From Bacillota bacterium (lineage in GTDB: Bacteria; Bacillota; Clostridia; Lachnospirales; Lachnospiraceae), in the NCBI GenBank assembly GCA_023442465.1, contig JAEZZQ010000016.1:310001-374000 (forward strand): 64,000 nt of DNA. Reading direction: 5' to 3'. Numbering within the stretch: the first letter of the stretch is position 1; each line of letters opens with the position of its first letter. A program made the translations under genes and the position numbers. This document shows positions 43,503-53,041 of the stretch, piece by piece. Under the pieces are notes generated by a model, which ran no database searches, was not told the DNA's origin, and saw only the letters and a list, made by a program, of their open reading frames with translations.

Positions 43503-44939
43503 CTATTTCTTCCAGGTTCCTGGAGCCAAAAGTATAAGAATCGGCAAAAGCTCTAATCTTCCCACAAGCATATCAAATATAAGCACAAACTTGGATAACC
43601 CGGAAAATATCGAATAATTTCCCGAAGGTCCTACCAAACTAAAGCCCGCTCCCACATTATTAAAGGTCGCTGCCACCGCCGCCATATTCGTTGTAAAATC
43701 AAATTCATTCAAAGAAAGTACCAGAAAGGATGCAAAGAAGATAAAAATATAAATCATCCCATACACCTGCACAGATTTCGTTACGCTACTATCCACCACA
43801 TGTCCATCCATATGAATCTTCTTAAATCCCCTGGGGTGTATGACATAAGAAACTTCATTCTTAATGGAACGTAACGAAATAATAAAGCGGGATATTTTGA
43901 AGCCTCCGCTGGTACTTCCTGCACAAGCGCCAAGCATACAAAGCAAAAACATAACTGTCTTGGAAAACTCTGGCCACTTATCATAATCCACGGAAGAAAA
44001 GCCTGTCGTGGTTATTACCGACGCGACTTGAAACAGTGCATGATGAAAACCAAGAAATATATTGTCAAAAAAACTTCTCGTATTCAAAGTAATCATTATT
44101 GCTGATAATAACACAATAAAAAAATAATAGCGGATTTCTTCACTGGCAAACGCTTCTTTCGGCTTCTTAATAAGTAAAAGATAATACACCTGAAAATTGA
44201 CGCCGCACATAAGCATAAGCACCGTAAGCACCGTCTGTACTGCCACCGAGTAGCTTCCCGCACTGGAATTAAGAAGTCCGAACCCTCCCGTTCCCACCGC
44301 CGAAAAAGTCAGCGTAAGCGAATCATAAACAGACAGCCCCGCTAACATTAAAGAAATCGTTCCTATAAGCGTGATACCTATATAAATGCCGTAAAGTATC
44401 ATCGCAGTATTCTTTACCCGAGGCACCAGCTTGCCTACGCGCGGTCCCGGACTTTCTGCTCTAAGGAGATGCATATTGTAGCTTCCGGATAAAGGCAGAA
44501 CTGCCAAAATCAATACCAGGACACCCATTCCTCCTATCCAGTGGGTAAAACACCTCCAAAACTGAATGCTTCTCGATAAGCCCTCTACATCCGTAAGAAT
44601 GGTTGCTCCCGTAGTCGTTAAGCCGGAAACCGTTTCGAACAAAGCATCGGTGTAAGAAATAATCTCCCCGCTTAAATAAAAGGGAAGCGCACCCACCAGA
44701 CTCAATATAATCCAGCTTAGGGATACGGTCACAAAGCCTTCCTTCGCATAAAACACTTTATTTTTCGGTTTAAACCGCCTTCCTATCAAGCTGATCGCAA
44801 AGCAGGCCAACATAACTACCCCAAATGAAGCCGCACTTTTTTCATGGTATATTATACCTACCAGACAAGGTAAAGACATAAATAATGCCTCGAACTCCAA
44901 AACCCTGCATAATATATAACGTATCATCGAATAATTCAT
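43503..44939 (-). CDS. trkH: Trk/Ktr potassium uptake membrane subunit
   Basis: A 478-residue polytopic protein built of four pore repeats. The selectivity-loop motifs include TVSGLTTTGATI, TFSAVGTGGFGL, ASVITTTGFSSVDY and ATFNNVGAGFSL. DALFETVSG and the TSGGFKISR loop are TrkH hallmarks. It imports K+ with the cytoplasmic TrkA ring. AGGGAAGG precedes ATG 44939. It is transcribed right after trkA (72 bp gap), so subunits are made together. Confidence 0.95.
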   Translation of the reverse strand: MNYSMIRYILCRVLEFEALFMSLPCLVGIIYHEKSAASFGVVMLACFAISLIGRRFKPKNKVFYAKEGFVTVSLSWIILSLVGALPFYLSGEIISYTDALFETVSGLTTTGATILTDVEGLSRSIQFWRCFTHWIGGMGVLVLILAVLPLSGSYNMHLLRAESPGPRVGKLVPRVKNTAMILYGIYIGITLIGTISLMLAGLSVYDSLTLTFSAVGTGGFGLLNSSAGSYSVAVQTVLTVLMLMCGVNFQVYYLLLIKKPKEAFASEEIRYYFFIVLLSAIMITLNTRSFFDNIFLGFHHALFQVASVITTTGFSSVDYDKWPEFSKTVMFLLCMLGACAGSTSGGFKISRFIISLRSIKNEVSYVIHPRGFKKIHMDGHVVDSSVTKSVQVYGMIYIFIFFASFLVLSLNEFDFTTNMAAVAATFNNVGAGFSLVGPSGNYSIFSGLSKFVLIFDMLVGRLELLPILILLAPGTWKK

Positions 44940-45011
44940 TTTACCTTCCCTTGCTTAAAGATATCTTAAAATACAGGATGTCTTTAATCCTCAAACCGTA
45001 CTCTATAACTT

Positions 45012-46367
45012 TTATGCCAAAATGTCTTTTATATCCTGTAAACCGGTGATCGTCGTGGCCAATACTACCGTGTCTCCGACACCGATCCGGCTCTGTCCGC
45101 CAGGGGTAATAATATTTCCCTTATGGTTGATACAGCACAGCAATATATTCGCCTTTAAATCAAGTTCCACCAAAGGTATTCCTACTACCGGACATTCCTC
45201 TCTCACCAAAAACTCTAAAATCTCCACCTTATCGTTATTCATCCGGTATAGTGTTTCAATATTGCTTCCGATGGAATTCTGCATCGCTCTTACATATTTA
45301 ATGATCATTTCTGCCGTAAGATACTTGGGATAAATAACGCTTCCCAGATCCAGTTCTTCTATGATCTCATCATATGCGATACGGTGCACTCTGGTAATCA
45401 GCTTCGCCTTGGATATACTCTTAGCGAAAAGAGAAAGCATAATATTTTCCTCATCGAAATTGGTAAGTGCCACAAAAGCCTCCGCCTGAGGCAGCCCCTC
45501 CTCCATCAATAAGTTTCTATCCGTACCGTCTCCTAAAATCAGCGTCGCCTGCGGCAGAAGCTCACTCAGCTCGCTGCATCTTTTCTTATCCTTTTCCACA
45601 ATTTTAACATCGATACCGATAGAAAGGAGCTGGCTTGCCAAATAATATGCCGTTTCCCCCCCGCCAACGATAAATGCATCTTTGGCCCGCGTGGTAGGCA
45701 CCTTCAGCTTCTTAAAAAACAAGACTGAATTCTTCACTGAGCCCACCACAGAGATTTCGTCCTTCGCCCGAAGAATAAAATCACCGGCAGGAATAAATAC
45801 TTCATCGCCTCTTTCCACTACACATATGAGGACTCCGCATTTCATCTGTGCGGATATACTTTTTAAGGACTGGTCGCATAGCGACGAGCCCTCTTCTATT
45901 TTATATTTTACCAGCTCGACTCTTCCCTTTGCAAAGGTATCGATCTTGATGGCCGAGGGGAACTTAAGGACCCTCGCTATTTCAAGAGCCGCCGCATCCT
46001 CCGGATTGATGATCATAGACAACCCTAATTCTTCTTTGATAAAGTTTATTTCCCTGCTGTAAACGGGGTTTCGCACCCGCGCTATCGTGTGACAGTCGCC
46101 TGCCTTCTTCGCGATCAGACAGCATAGTAAATTGAGTTCGTCTGACCCGGTGACCGCAATGAGCAGATCTGCCTCATCGATTCCGGCTTCTTTCTGTATC
46201 GAATAGCTGGCTCCATTCCCTACGATTCCCATAACGTCGAAATTATTACTCACACTATGTACCACATCACTCTTCATGTCGATGACCGTGATATTATGTC
46301 CTTCCCTACTAAGCTGCTCCGCTAATGTGGCACCCACATTGCCGCATCCTACAACAATGATCTGCAT
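45012..46367 (-). CDS. trkA: Trk system NAD-binding regulator
   Basis: A 451-residue protein with two RCK halves. The first Rossmann motif is VGCGNVGATLAEQL (residues ~5-18), the second IVGGGETAYYLASQL (~225). Each is followed by an acidic strand-end residue for NAD(H) and a TrkA_C domain (LCDQSLKSISA, VVGIPLVELDLKANILL). It gates TrkH in response to nucleotides. GGAGGATATC precedes ATG 46367. Forms an operon with trkH and probably with the HD-GYP gene 12 bp upstream. Confidence 0.95.
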   Translation of the reverse strand: MQIIVVGCGNVGATLAEQLSREGHNITVIDMKSDVVHSVSNNFDVMGIVGNGASYSIQKEAGIDEADLLIAVTGSDELNLLCCLIAKKAGDCHTIARVRNPVYSREINFIKEELGLSMIINPEDAAALEIARVLKFPSAIKIDTFAKGRVELVKYKIEEGSSLCDQSLKSISAQMKCGVLICVVERGDEVFIPAGDFILRAKDEISVVGSVKNSVLFFKKLKVPTTRAKDAFIVGGGETAYYLASQLLSIGIDVKIVEKDKKRCSELSELLPQATLILGDGTDRNLLMEEGLPQAEAFVALTNFDEENIMLSLFAKSISKAKLITRVHRIAYDEIIEELDLGSVIYPKYLTAEMIIKYVRAMQNSIGSNIETLYRMNNDKVEILEFLVREECPVVGIPLVELDLKANILLCCINHKGNIITPGGQSRIGVGDTVVLATTITGLQDIKDILA

Positions 46368-46379
46368 GATATCCTCCTG

Positions 46380-47639
46380 CTATTGCATAATTCCTTCAAA
46401 TTTTTTCCAAATTTCCTCATGCTGCTCTTTGATTTTCAAGTAGAGACCTATGGTCTCATCCTTTTGCTCTTCGAAATCCTTAATGATTTTATCATAATTT
46501 TTTATAAGGCAATCTACCACCGGCTTACTGATTTTATAATTATTCGCTTCCTCGCTCAATATCTTCTTAATGGTACTGCTCTCAAAGGAGTCTTTATAAC
46601 TTCTTTGCCCGTATAAAGCGCTGAGCATATCGGCAACCACAACTATCTTCTGAGGCAGGGTCAAATCCTTTTCGGTAAATCCCCTGTGATACCCTGATCC
46701 GTCCAGCTTTTCATGATGTCTCGCCGCCAGTTCCAACACCTCCGGTCCCACAAGCCCCGAAAGGATCATCTCCGTGATTCTGACGTGTGCCTTCATAACG
46801 CGCATATCTTCTTCCGAAAGCTTTCCCGGAGATTCAAGAATATTAATAGGTATCGCTATCTTGCCCAAATCATGCAGCAATGCTCCATAATACATCTGCT
46901 CGAGTTCCGGCATTCCGACGCCCATCAGATTTCCTAACTGCCCTGCAAAATTTACCGTTGCCATCGTATGCAGCACGGTATATTCGCTTCTGAAATCGAT
47001 GGTATATACAAGCATTTCCAAAAGGCCTTTGTTATAGCTCTCCGACCTTACACAATGGGACAGCAGCTCGTTTAGCTCTCCAAGATATTCTCCGCTGACT
47101 AATTTGAAGGTAATAGAAAACTTCTTTTCCGCCTCCAGAAATATGTCCAAAGCCTTCCCCGAAAACTTAATATCCCGATATCTCGTAAAATAATCTGCCT
47201 CCATCTCCGTCTTTTCGCGGCGCATAAAGCTGTCCATCTTGTCCGCCAGCGCCAGGCACGCCGTCACATGCTCATACTTCATCTTTATCAGACCGTAACG
47301 CTCGTAATCCAAGTGATGGTAAAGCACGACCTCTGCCCGATCCTCCATGGGAGAAAGATATTTCAAAAAAAGAAAGCCGTATATAGAATGAGACCATGTG
47401 TTTTTCAGTTCGAAATCTGCCACATTATCCAGACCGTCTACCCTGTACAGCCCTATATCGTGAAGCATCCCAAGCATCGTATATTCGAGCATCTCCTGCT
47501 CGGTATATTCTTGCTCATATTCAAGCATTTTATATAAGATGTATCCTACGATTTCACCATGCGTCATAATATTGGTATTCAAAATGCTCAGTGTCTTCCG
47601 AATAATCGTAATTACATTCTGGCTGCTTATTATACCCAT
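46380..47639 (-). CDS. HD-GYP domain phosphodiesterase-like protein
   Basis: A 419-residue protein. The C-terminal HD-GYP core has YGALLHDLGKIAIPINILESPGKL (HD near residue 258), HVRITEMIL, and RHHEKLDGSGYHRGF (GYH replacing the canonical GYP). The N-terminal half repeats a weaker HD-like layout (MLHDIGLYRVDG, VVLYHHLDYERYG). HD-GYP enzymes cleave cyclic di-GMP or related dinucleotides. The Pro-to-His change in the GYP motif may alter specificity. AGGAGATAAATAA precedes ATG 47639. It stands 12 bp before trkA, linking second-messenger turnover and K+ uptake (inference). Confidence 0.85.
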   Translation of the reverse strand: MGIISSQNVITIIRKTLSILNTNIMTHGEIVGYILYKMLEYEQEYTEQEMLEYTMLGMLHDIGLYRVDGLDNVADFELKNTWSHSIYGFLFLKYLSPMEDRAEVVLYHHLDYERYGLIKMKYEHVTACLALADKMDSFMRREKTEMEADYFTRYRDIKFSGKALDIFLEAEKKFSITFKLVSGEYLGELNELLSHCVRSESYNKGLLEMLVYTIDFRSEYTVLHTMATVNFAGQLGNLMGVGMPELEQMYYGALLHDLGKIAIPINILESPGKLSEEDMRVMKAHVRITEMILSGLVGPEVLELAARHHEKLDGSGYHRGFTEKDLTLPQKIVVVADMLSALYGQRSYKDSFESSTIKKILSEEANNYKISKPVVDCLIKNYDKIIKDFEEQKDETIGLYLKIKEQHEEIWKKFEGIMQ

Positions 47640-47764
47640 TTATTTATCTCCTGTTGTTCCTTCGGCAAAAACCTTTATCCTATCACTATCTTACCATAAT
47701 ATCAAAAGGGGACATATATTACAAGCTACTCTTATATATTAGAATTAAGTATAGAAACAAGGTA

Positions 47765-47898
47765 GTTTACTGTTCACACAACAGCTTAACACTTGCTGTT
47801 AAGCTGCGTAAGAACGTGATGCAAGAGATGATTTCTGCTTCGCGCAGCGAATTTAAATGCAGAAATCATATGTTACTGAGAATGGAGTGAACAGTAAC
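47765..47898 (+). mobile_element. 133-bp MITE-like element, copy 3, at a ribosome site
   Basis: Ends GTTTACTGTTCAC and GTGAACAGTAAC. Flanks ACAAGGTA at 47757-47764 and 47899-47906 are an exact 8-bp duplication. The duplicated AAGGTA is the apparent ribosome binding site of the symporter gene starting at GTG 47914. An in-frame ATG inside the element (47857) could extend that protein by 19 residues. Confidence 0.88.
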
Positions 47899-47913
47899 AC
47901 AAGGTATCCCCGC

Positions 47914-49236
47914 GTGAAAATCATATCCGCCGTTAACAACTTTTTATGGAGTTATCCTCTTTTATTCCTTTTAATGGGAACACATTTATTCTTCACGCTG
48001 AAGCTTCGTATCCCTCAGCGCCACATAGGAAAAGCGCTCCGCCTTTCCATTTCCCCCGAAACCGGCGATGCTTCCAAGCCTTCCCGCAACCTTTCCGCTT
48101 TCGGTGCTCTCGCAACTACCCTTGCCGCCACACTCGGCACCGGCAATATCATCGGCGTTTCCACTGCGGTGGCCTTAGGCGGTCCCGGAGCTGTCTTTTG
48201 GTGTTGGCTTACAGGTATCCTCGGCATGGCTACCTCCTATGCCGAATGCTATCTGAGTATGCTCTTTCGGGAAAAAGATGCGCAGCAAATCTACATCGGC
48301 GGTCCGATGTATGTTCTAAAAAACGGTTTACATAATAAGCATTTGGCAAGATTTTACGCATTGTGTACGATATGCGCTGCCTTCGGCGTCGGCTGCACCA
48401 CACAAGCCAACTCCCTGACCCAGACTACCTCCTCCACATGGGGGCTTTCCCCTCACATTGTAGGAATCGCTGCTGCATTCCTCGTAGGCCTGGTCATTCT
48501 GGGAGGCATCCGTTCCATCGGAAGAATATGTATGAAGCTCGTTCCTGCTCTCGGTTTTCTTTACATAGGAAGCTGCTTTGTCTTGCTGTTCCTGAATAAA
48601 GACGCTCTATGGGATGCTATCCTCGTAATCTTGGAGCACGCCCTCATGCCAAATGCGGTTTTGGGCGGCGTTGCCGGATATTCCTTAAAACATGCGGCCA
48701 GATATGGAATCGCAAGAGGCTTGTTTACAAACGAAGCCGGCATAGGAACTTCCGCCATCGCCGCTGCTTCCTCCGCCTCGGAAAACCCTTCCAGACAAGC
48801 GTATGTATCCATGACTGCCGTCTTCTGGGATACCGTAGTCATGTGCCTGCTCACCGGCCTCGTCATCATAGCCAACATGCTGAAACATCCGGAATCGCTT
48901 ATTGGAGTGAACGAAGCAGGGCTTGCTGACGCTGCGTTTTCTTATCTTCCCGTAGGAGGAAATACCTTTCTCTCCCTATCCCTCGCCGCTTTTGCCATCA
49001 CTACTTTAATCGGCTGGTCGTATTTCGGGGAAAAAGCGATGGAGTTTCTTTGGGGTACAAAAAGTATTTCCCTATACAAACTCCTCTATATCGTTATGAT
49101 TTACATAGGTGCTGTCATACCGCTAAACGTCGTATGGGAATGCACCGACCTCATCAATGCCATGATGGTCCTTCCCAACGTACTGGCCCTATTTCTCCTC
49201 AAGGACCGCATATCGGCAACCCTGCCGCCTCGTTAG
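47914..49236 (+). CDS. Sodium:alanine/glycine symporter (AGCS family)
   Basis: A 440-residue polytopic transporter. Family motifs are GTGNIIGVSTAVALGGPGAVFWCWLTGILGMATSYAE near residue 75 and GIARGLFTNEAGIGTSAIAAASS near 265. It imports alanine or glycine with Na+. Start: GTG 47914 with AAGGTA 9 nt upstream gives the normal family N-terminus (VKIISAVNNFLWSYPLLFLLMGTHL). The frame also runs back to ATG 47857 inside the inserted element, which would add MQKSYVTENGVNSNTRYPR. Terminator 49248-49294 follows. Confidence 0.93.
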   Translation: MKIISAVNNFLWSYPLLFLLMGTHLFFTLKLRIPQRHIGKALRLSISPETGDASKPSRNLSAFGALATTLAATLGTGNIIGVSTAVALGGPGAVFWCWLTGILGMATSYAECYLSMLFREKDAQQIYIGGPMYVLKNGLHNKHLARFYALCTICAAFGVGCTTQANSLTQTTSSTWGLSPHIVGIAAAFLVGLVILGGIRSIGRICMKLVPALGFLYIGSCFVLLFLNKDALWDAILVILEHALMPNAVLGGVAGYSLKHAARYGIARGLFTNEAGIGTSAIAAASSASENPSRQAYVSMTAVFWDTVVMCLLTGLVIIANMLKHPESLIGVNEAGLADAAFSYLPVGGNTFLSLSLAAFAITTLIGWSYFGEKAMEFLWGTKSISLYKLLYIVMIYIGAVIPLNVVWECTDLINAMMVLPNVLALFLLKDRISATLPPR

Positions 49237-49247
49237 TATAAATATAA

Positions 49248-49294
49248 AAAAATGCGTTCCGCCACGGTTCTCACAACCCGGCAAACGCATTTTT
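49248..49294. terminator. Bidirectional terminator between convergent genes
   Basis: AAAAATGCGTT and AAACGCATTTTT pair around a GC-rich loop. It lies between the symporter stop and the stop of the convergent histidine kinase gene. Confidence 0.8.
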
Positions 49295-49295
49295 A

Positions 49296-50633
49296 TTAAA
49301 CTTTTTCATTGTCCGCACATGCAAAAGCGACCGATATTCTCGTTCCCTTCCCTACTTCGCTTTCCAGCTTCATTTCTGCTTCGTTCTTCGCTACGATATG
49401 TTTTACGATAGCAAGTCCCAGTCCCGTGCCTCCGGTAGATTTGGAGCGGCTCTTATCCACTCTGTAAAAGCGCTCAAAAATCCTTTCCTGATGTTCTTTA
49501 GGAATTCCGATTCCCGTGTCAGCAACAGTGAGCACCGCCTTTCCGTCTATAGGCTCCACCGTAACCATAACTCTTCCGCCCTTATTGTTATAACGGATAG
49601 CATTGTCGCATAGATTATATACCAGCTCCTCAAGCATCTGCTTCTCGGAACGGACCATGCAGGTAATGCCTCGAAACAGCAGGATTACCTCGTGGTTCTC
49701 CGCGTTGATTTGAAGCATATTGACACAGGTCCGCGCAATTTCGGACAGATTCAGCACCTCGAAGGGCTCCTCTCTGTCCACCACGTCCAGCTCGGATAAG
49801 CGAATCACATCGTTGATCAGCGTCAGCAGCCGGTTGGAATTGTGATGAATCTCTCTGGCAAATCTTACCACATCCTGATCCGATGCCATGCCGCTTTCAA
49901 TCAGCTCCGAATATCCTAAAATGGAAGTGAGCGGAGTTTTTAACTCATGGGAAACATTCGCGGTAAACTCCTGCCTCATTCCGGCATTTTTTAATATATC
50001 CTCGTGCTGTTTTTTTATTGTAGCCACAAACGGCGCCAGTTCCAAATAGGTTTCCAATGCATCCAGATGATCTACGTTCCTGGCGACCTTTTCTATCGGT
50101 TCGATCAATATTTTCGTCAGCACATGAGCAACAGCCATACAAAGAAGGATAATAAGCACCATCATGGCGATAATAGCAGGCAGAGCCCCGGCAAAAATAC
50201 TCCATATACTGTCCGCTTCCTTCGCCACACGGATTACGTTCCCATCTTCTATGCGAATGGCGTAATAAAAGGTGCTCTTCCCCATGGTAGAGGACCTTCG
50301 CACAGCCTGTCCTTCTCCCTCGGCAAAGGTCTGAATGATTTCCGGCCGGTTCGCATGGTTGTCCATTTTTTCCGCATCCGCATCGCTTTCGTATAATACA
50401 TCACCGTTCTCATCTACTACGGTAATCCTTACCTTATCTTTTTTGGAGTCATATTTTTTCTCTATCAGATCCGACAAGGCGTCAGTATCCTCCAAAAGAT
50501 GAGCATAGGTCTTTAAGTCTTCCATGATCTGCTTTTTGAATAGGTCGTAGCAGATGGCAGCCACCAAAACCATCGTAGAAAAAACAGCGATCAGCGCAAT
50601 CAGCATCAATTGAAAATTAATTTTTTTCTTCAT
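49296..50633 (-). CDS. Phosphate-type sensor histidine kinase (PhoR-like)
   Basis: A 445-residue membrane kinase. TM1 is at residues ~7-28 and TM2 at ~147-172, with an extracytoplasmic sensor domain between. Then a HAMP/PAS-like linker, H-box FTANVSHELKTPLTSILGYSE (phosphoacceptor His about 229), N-box LCDNAIRYN, and G-boxes VADTGIGIPKEH and GGTGLGLAIVKHI. It follows the response regulator gene (28 bp) at the end of the pst-pho operon, so it is probably the phosphate sensor. Start ATG 50633 (MKKKINFQ) is preferred to 50648. Confidence 0.9.
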   Translation of the reverse strand: MKKKINFQLMLIALIAVFSTMVLVAAICYDLFKKQIMEDLKTYAHLLEDTDALSDLIEKKYDSKKDKVRITVVDENGDVLYESDADAEKMDNHANRPEIIQTFAEGEGQAVRRSSTMGKSTFYYAIRIEDGNVIRVAKEADSIWSIFAGALPAIIAMMVLIILLCMAVAHVLTKILIEPIEKVARNVDHLDALETYLELAPFVATIKKQHEDILKNAGMRQEFTANVSHELKTPLTSILGYSELIESGMASDQDVVRFAREIHHNSNRLLTLINDVIRLSELDVVDREEPFEVLNLSEIARTCVNMLQINAENHEVILLFRGITCMVRSEKQMLEELVYNLCDNAIRYNNKGGRVMVTVEPIDGKAVLTVADTGIGIPKEHQERIFERFYRVDKSRSKSTGGTGLGLAIVKHIVAKNEAEMKLESEVGKGTRISVAFACADNEKV

Positions 50634-50661
50634 ATTCCATACCCACAAGCATTTGATGACT

Positions 50662-51333
50662 TCATGTCGTAAACATATAGCCTACGTTACGAACGGTCTT
50701 TATCATGCTTCCGGCTTCCTTCAATTTCTGGCGCAGCGTCTTGATGTGCATATCCAATGTTCTGGATTCTCCCTCGAAATCCGTTCCCCATATTTTTTCC
50801 AGAATCAGATCTCTGGGCGTGACGATGCCCGCATTATTCATCAAAAGCTTTAACAGCTCATACTCCTTATAGGTCAGCTCACAGGGAATGCCGTCGGCGG
50901 TTACCATATGCTTCTCCTCGTCCAGGCAAACTTTTCCGATGTACAGAATTTTTTCCTCATTCTTATTGCTTCTCCTAAGCAGCGCTTTTACCCTGGATAT
51001 GAGCTCCATCACGCCGAAAGGCTTTGCCATATAGTCATCCGCACCGATATCCAGTCCCTTTACCTTGTCTATCTCCGAGGTCTTCGCCGTAACGAGAATG
51101 ATGGGAATGTCCTTCGTCTCTATACCGGAACGCAGCTTTCTTACGATATCCAGACCATCCTCATCGGGCAGCATAATATCGAGCAAAATAATATCCGGTT
51201 TTTTTTCTTCCATTTCCTGATAAAATTCCTTCGCACATTCGAAATCTTTAATCTCGTATCCCGTATTTCTCAGCGCAAACACTTCGATTTCCCTTATGTT
51301 CTTATCATCTTCCACCACATAAATAAGCGCCAT
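50662..51333 (-). CDS. PhoB/PhoP-type response regulator
   Basis: A 223-residue OmpR-family regulator. The receiver domain has acidic pair EDD (8-10), phospho-site Asp52 in DIILLDIMLPDEDG and Lys in LVTAKTSE. The winged-helix DNA-binding domain ends ESRTLDMHIKTLRQKLKEAGSMIKTVRNVGYMF. It should bind 11-bp direct repeats such as those upstream of pstS. Start ATG 51333 is supported by AGGTGATTGAG; the longer frame to 51372 starts at a poor site. Two TTAC half-sites 22 bp apart upstream (51390 and 51412) may allow autoregulation. Confidence 0.9.
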   Translation of the reverse strand: MALIYVVEDDKNIREIEVFALRNTGYEIKDFECAKEFYQEMEEKKPDIILLDIMLPDEDGLDIVRKLRSGIETKDIPIILVTAKTSEIDKVKGLDIGADDYMAKPFGVMELISRVKALLRRSNKNEEKILYIGKVCLDEEKHMVTADGIPCELTYKEYELLKLLMNNAGIVTPRDLILEKIWGTDFEGESRTLDMHIKTLRQKLKEAGSMIKTVRNVGYMFTT

Positions 51334-51470
51334 CTCAATCACCTGCTCCATCTGTTTCATCGTTACACTCATTTTACAATACAGGCGTAAAATTAAAAAC
51401 CCCTTTATGTAAAATCTATATTAAATTTGTTACCGTTGAGCCTTCTGCTAAACTGCAACATGTATGCGCC

Positions 51471-52133
51471 TTATAACAGCCTCGTATCCCCTATTTCCCC
51501 CGTTTCCTGAAATAGTTCCCACTCAGCAATATTTACCGCATGGTCACCGATTTTTTCCAAATATTTAGCAATCATGAGCACATCGATACATTCGTCCGCA
51601 TTTTTTGTTTCTTTCTTCAAATATTCTATCAAATCCTGTTTTACTTTATTAAAAAGGTCATCTACGATATCGTCGCTCTCAATGACGTCCTTAGCTGCTT
51701 CTTCGTTTCTGCTCACAAAGGCCTCTATCGCTGCGCGAATCATTTCCTTCGCTGCTTTTACCATAGGCTCCAAATGCCCTGAATAGGAAGAAAGCGGATT
51801 CATATTCAGCCGGATCAGCAACTCCGCGATGTCGGAAACATGGTCCCCTACCCTTTCGATATCCGTAACCACCTTAAGGCTCGCCGTAATCGTCCTAAGG
51901 TCTCTCGCCACCGGCTGCTGCTTCGCAATAAGGGACAAACATCTGGATTCGATATTTCTTTCCATCTCGTTTACCACACGGTCACTTTTTAAAATTCTAT
52001 ATATTTCCTCCTCATTCCTGCACTCCAGGGCAAGAAACAGCTCCGCATAGGTTTCCTCTACCCGAAGCCCCATGGTCGTTACATTATCCTTTAATTCCTT
52101 TAACTCATGCTCAAATACTGTTCTAGGTGACAT
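51471..52133 (-). CDS. phoU: Phosphate signalling protein PhoU
   Basis: A 220-residue all-helical protein. The two PhoU repeats show RVVNEMERNIESRCLSLIAKQQPVARDLRTI with VTDIERVGDHVSDIAELLIR, and later DIVDDLFNKVKQDLI with IAKYLEKIGDHAVNIAEW. It links the Pst transporter to the PhoR kinase and restrains phosphate uptake signalling. GAGAGG precedes ATG 52133. It lies between pstB and phoB in the operon. Confidence 0.97.
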   Translation of the reverse strand: MSPRTVFEHELKELKDNVTTMGLRVEETYAELFLALECRNEEEIYRILKSDRVVNEMERNIESRCLSLIAKQQPVARDLRTITASLKVVTDIERVGDHVSDIAELLIRLNMNPLSSYSGHLEPMVKAAKEMIRAAIEAFVSRNEEAAKDVIESDDIVDDLFNKVKQDLIEYLKKETKNADECIDVLMIAKYLEKIGDHAVNIAEWELFQETGEIGDTRLL

Positions 52134-52163
52134 ATTGTTATCCTCTCTTCTCTTTCTTTATCA

Positions 52164-52922
52164 TCAACCAAATCTGCCCGTAATATAGTCTTCTGTTCTC
52201 TTATCCGAAGGCCTTGAAAAAATATTATCGGTAGTATCGAATTCCACCACTTCTCCCACAAGAAAAAAAGCAGTATAATCGGATACTCTGGCGGCCTGCT
52301 GCATATTGTGAGTCACTACCACCACCGTATATTTCTTCTTAAGCTCTTCCATCAGTTCTTCCACCTTCAGCGTGGAAATAGGATCCAGCGCAGAGGTCGG
52401 CTCATCCATTAAAAGTACCTCCGGCTCTACGGCTAATGCCCTCGCAATACATAGCCTCTGCTGCTGCCCGCCGGACAAACCCAGTGCCGACTTTTTCAGG
52501 CGATCCTTTACTTCATCAAAAATTGCGGCTCCCCGCAGACTGTTCTCCACAATTTCGTCTAATTTAGTTTTACTCTTAATTCCATGTACCCTCGGCCCGT
52601 AAGCAATATTATCATAAATGCTCATCGGGAACGGATTGGGCTGCTGGAATACCATACCGATCTTTTTACGAAGCAGCGTCGTATCTACCTTCGGATCGTA
52701 AATATTTTCTCCGTCCAAAGACACTGTCCCTTCAATGCGCACGCTGTCTATCAAATCATTCATTCTGTTGAGGCTCTTTAAAAATGTGGATTTGCCGCAG
52801 CCCGACGGACCGATAAAGGCCGTTATCGCATTCGCTTTAATGTCCATATCTACATCCTTCAAAGCGTGGTTATCCCCATAATATAAATTCAGCTTCCTCG
52901 TGCTGATTTTGCTGTTTTTCAT
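52164..52922 (-). CDS. pstB: Phosphate ABC transporter ATP-binding protein
   Basis: A 252-residue ATPase. Walker A GPSGCGKST (38-46), Q-loop VFQQPNPFPMSIYDNIAYGPR, signature LSGGQQQRLCIARALA, Walker B VLLMDEPTSALDP and the H-loop VVVVTHNMQQAARV. It powers high-affinity phosphate import with PstC and PstA. ATG 52922 is favoured by GGAG 6 nt upstream; ATG 52934 is also possible. Confidence 0.98.
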   Translation of the reverse strand: MKNSKISTRKLNLYYGDNHALKDVDMDIKANAITAFIGPSGCGKSTFLKSLNRMNDLIDSVRIEGTVSLDGENIYDPKVDTTLLRKKIGMVFQQPNPFPMSIYDNIAYGPRVHGIKSKTKLDEIVENSLRGAAIFDEVKDRLKKSALGLSGGQQQRLCIARALAVEPEVLLMDEPTSALDPISTLKVEELMEELKKKYTVVVVTHNMQQAARVSDYTAFFLVGEVVEFDTTDNIFSRPSDKRTEDYITGRFG

Positions 52923-53041
52923 ACTTTTCTCCATAATTTTTCCCTTTTATCCTTTCAAAAATCTTATCTTACACCCGCAGTGCACTGCGCTCGCCGGTAA
53001 GCTTCGTTCACCAACGCGTTGCATTTACCGGCACATTGCAC

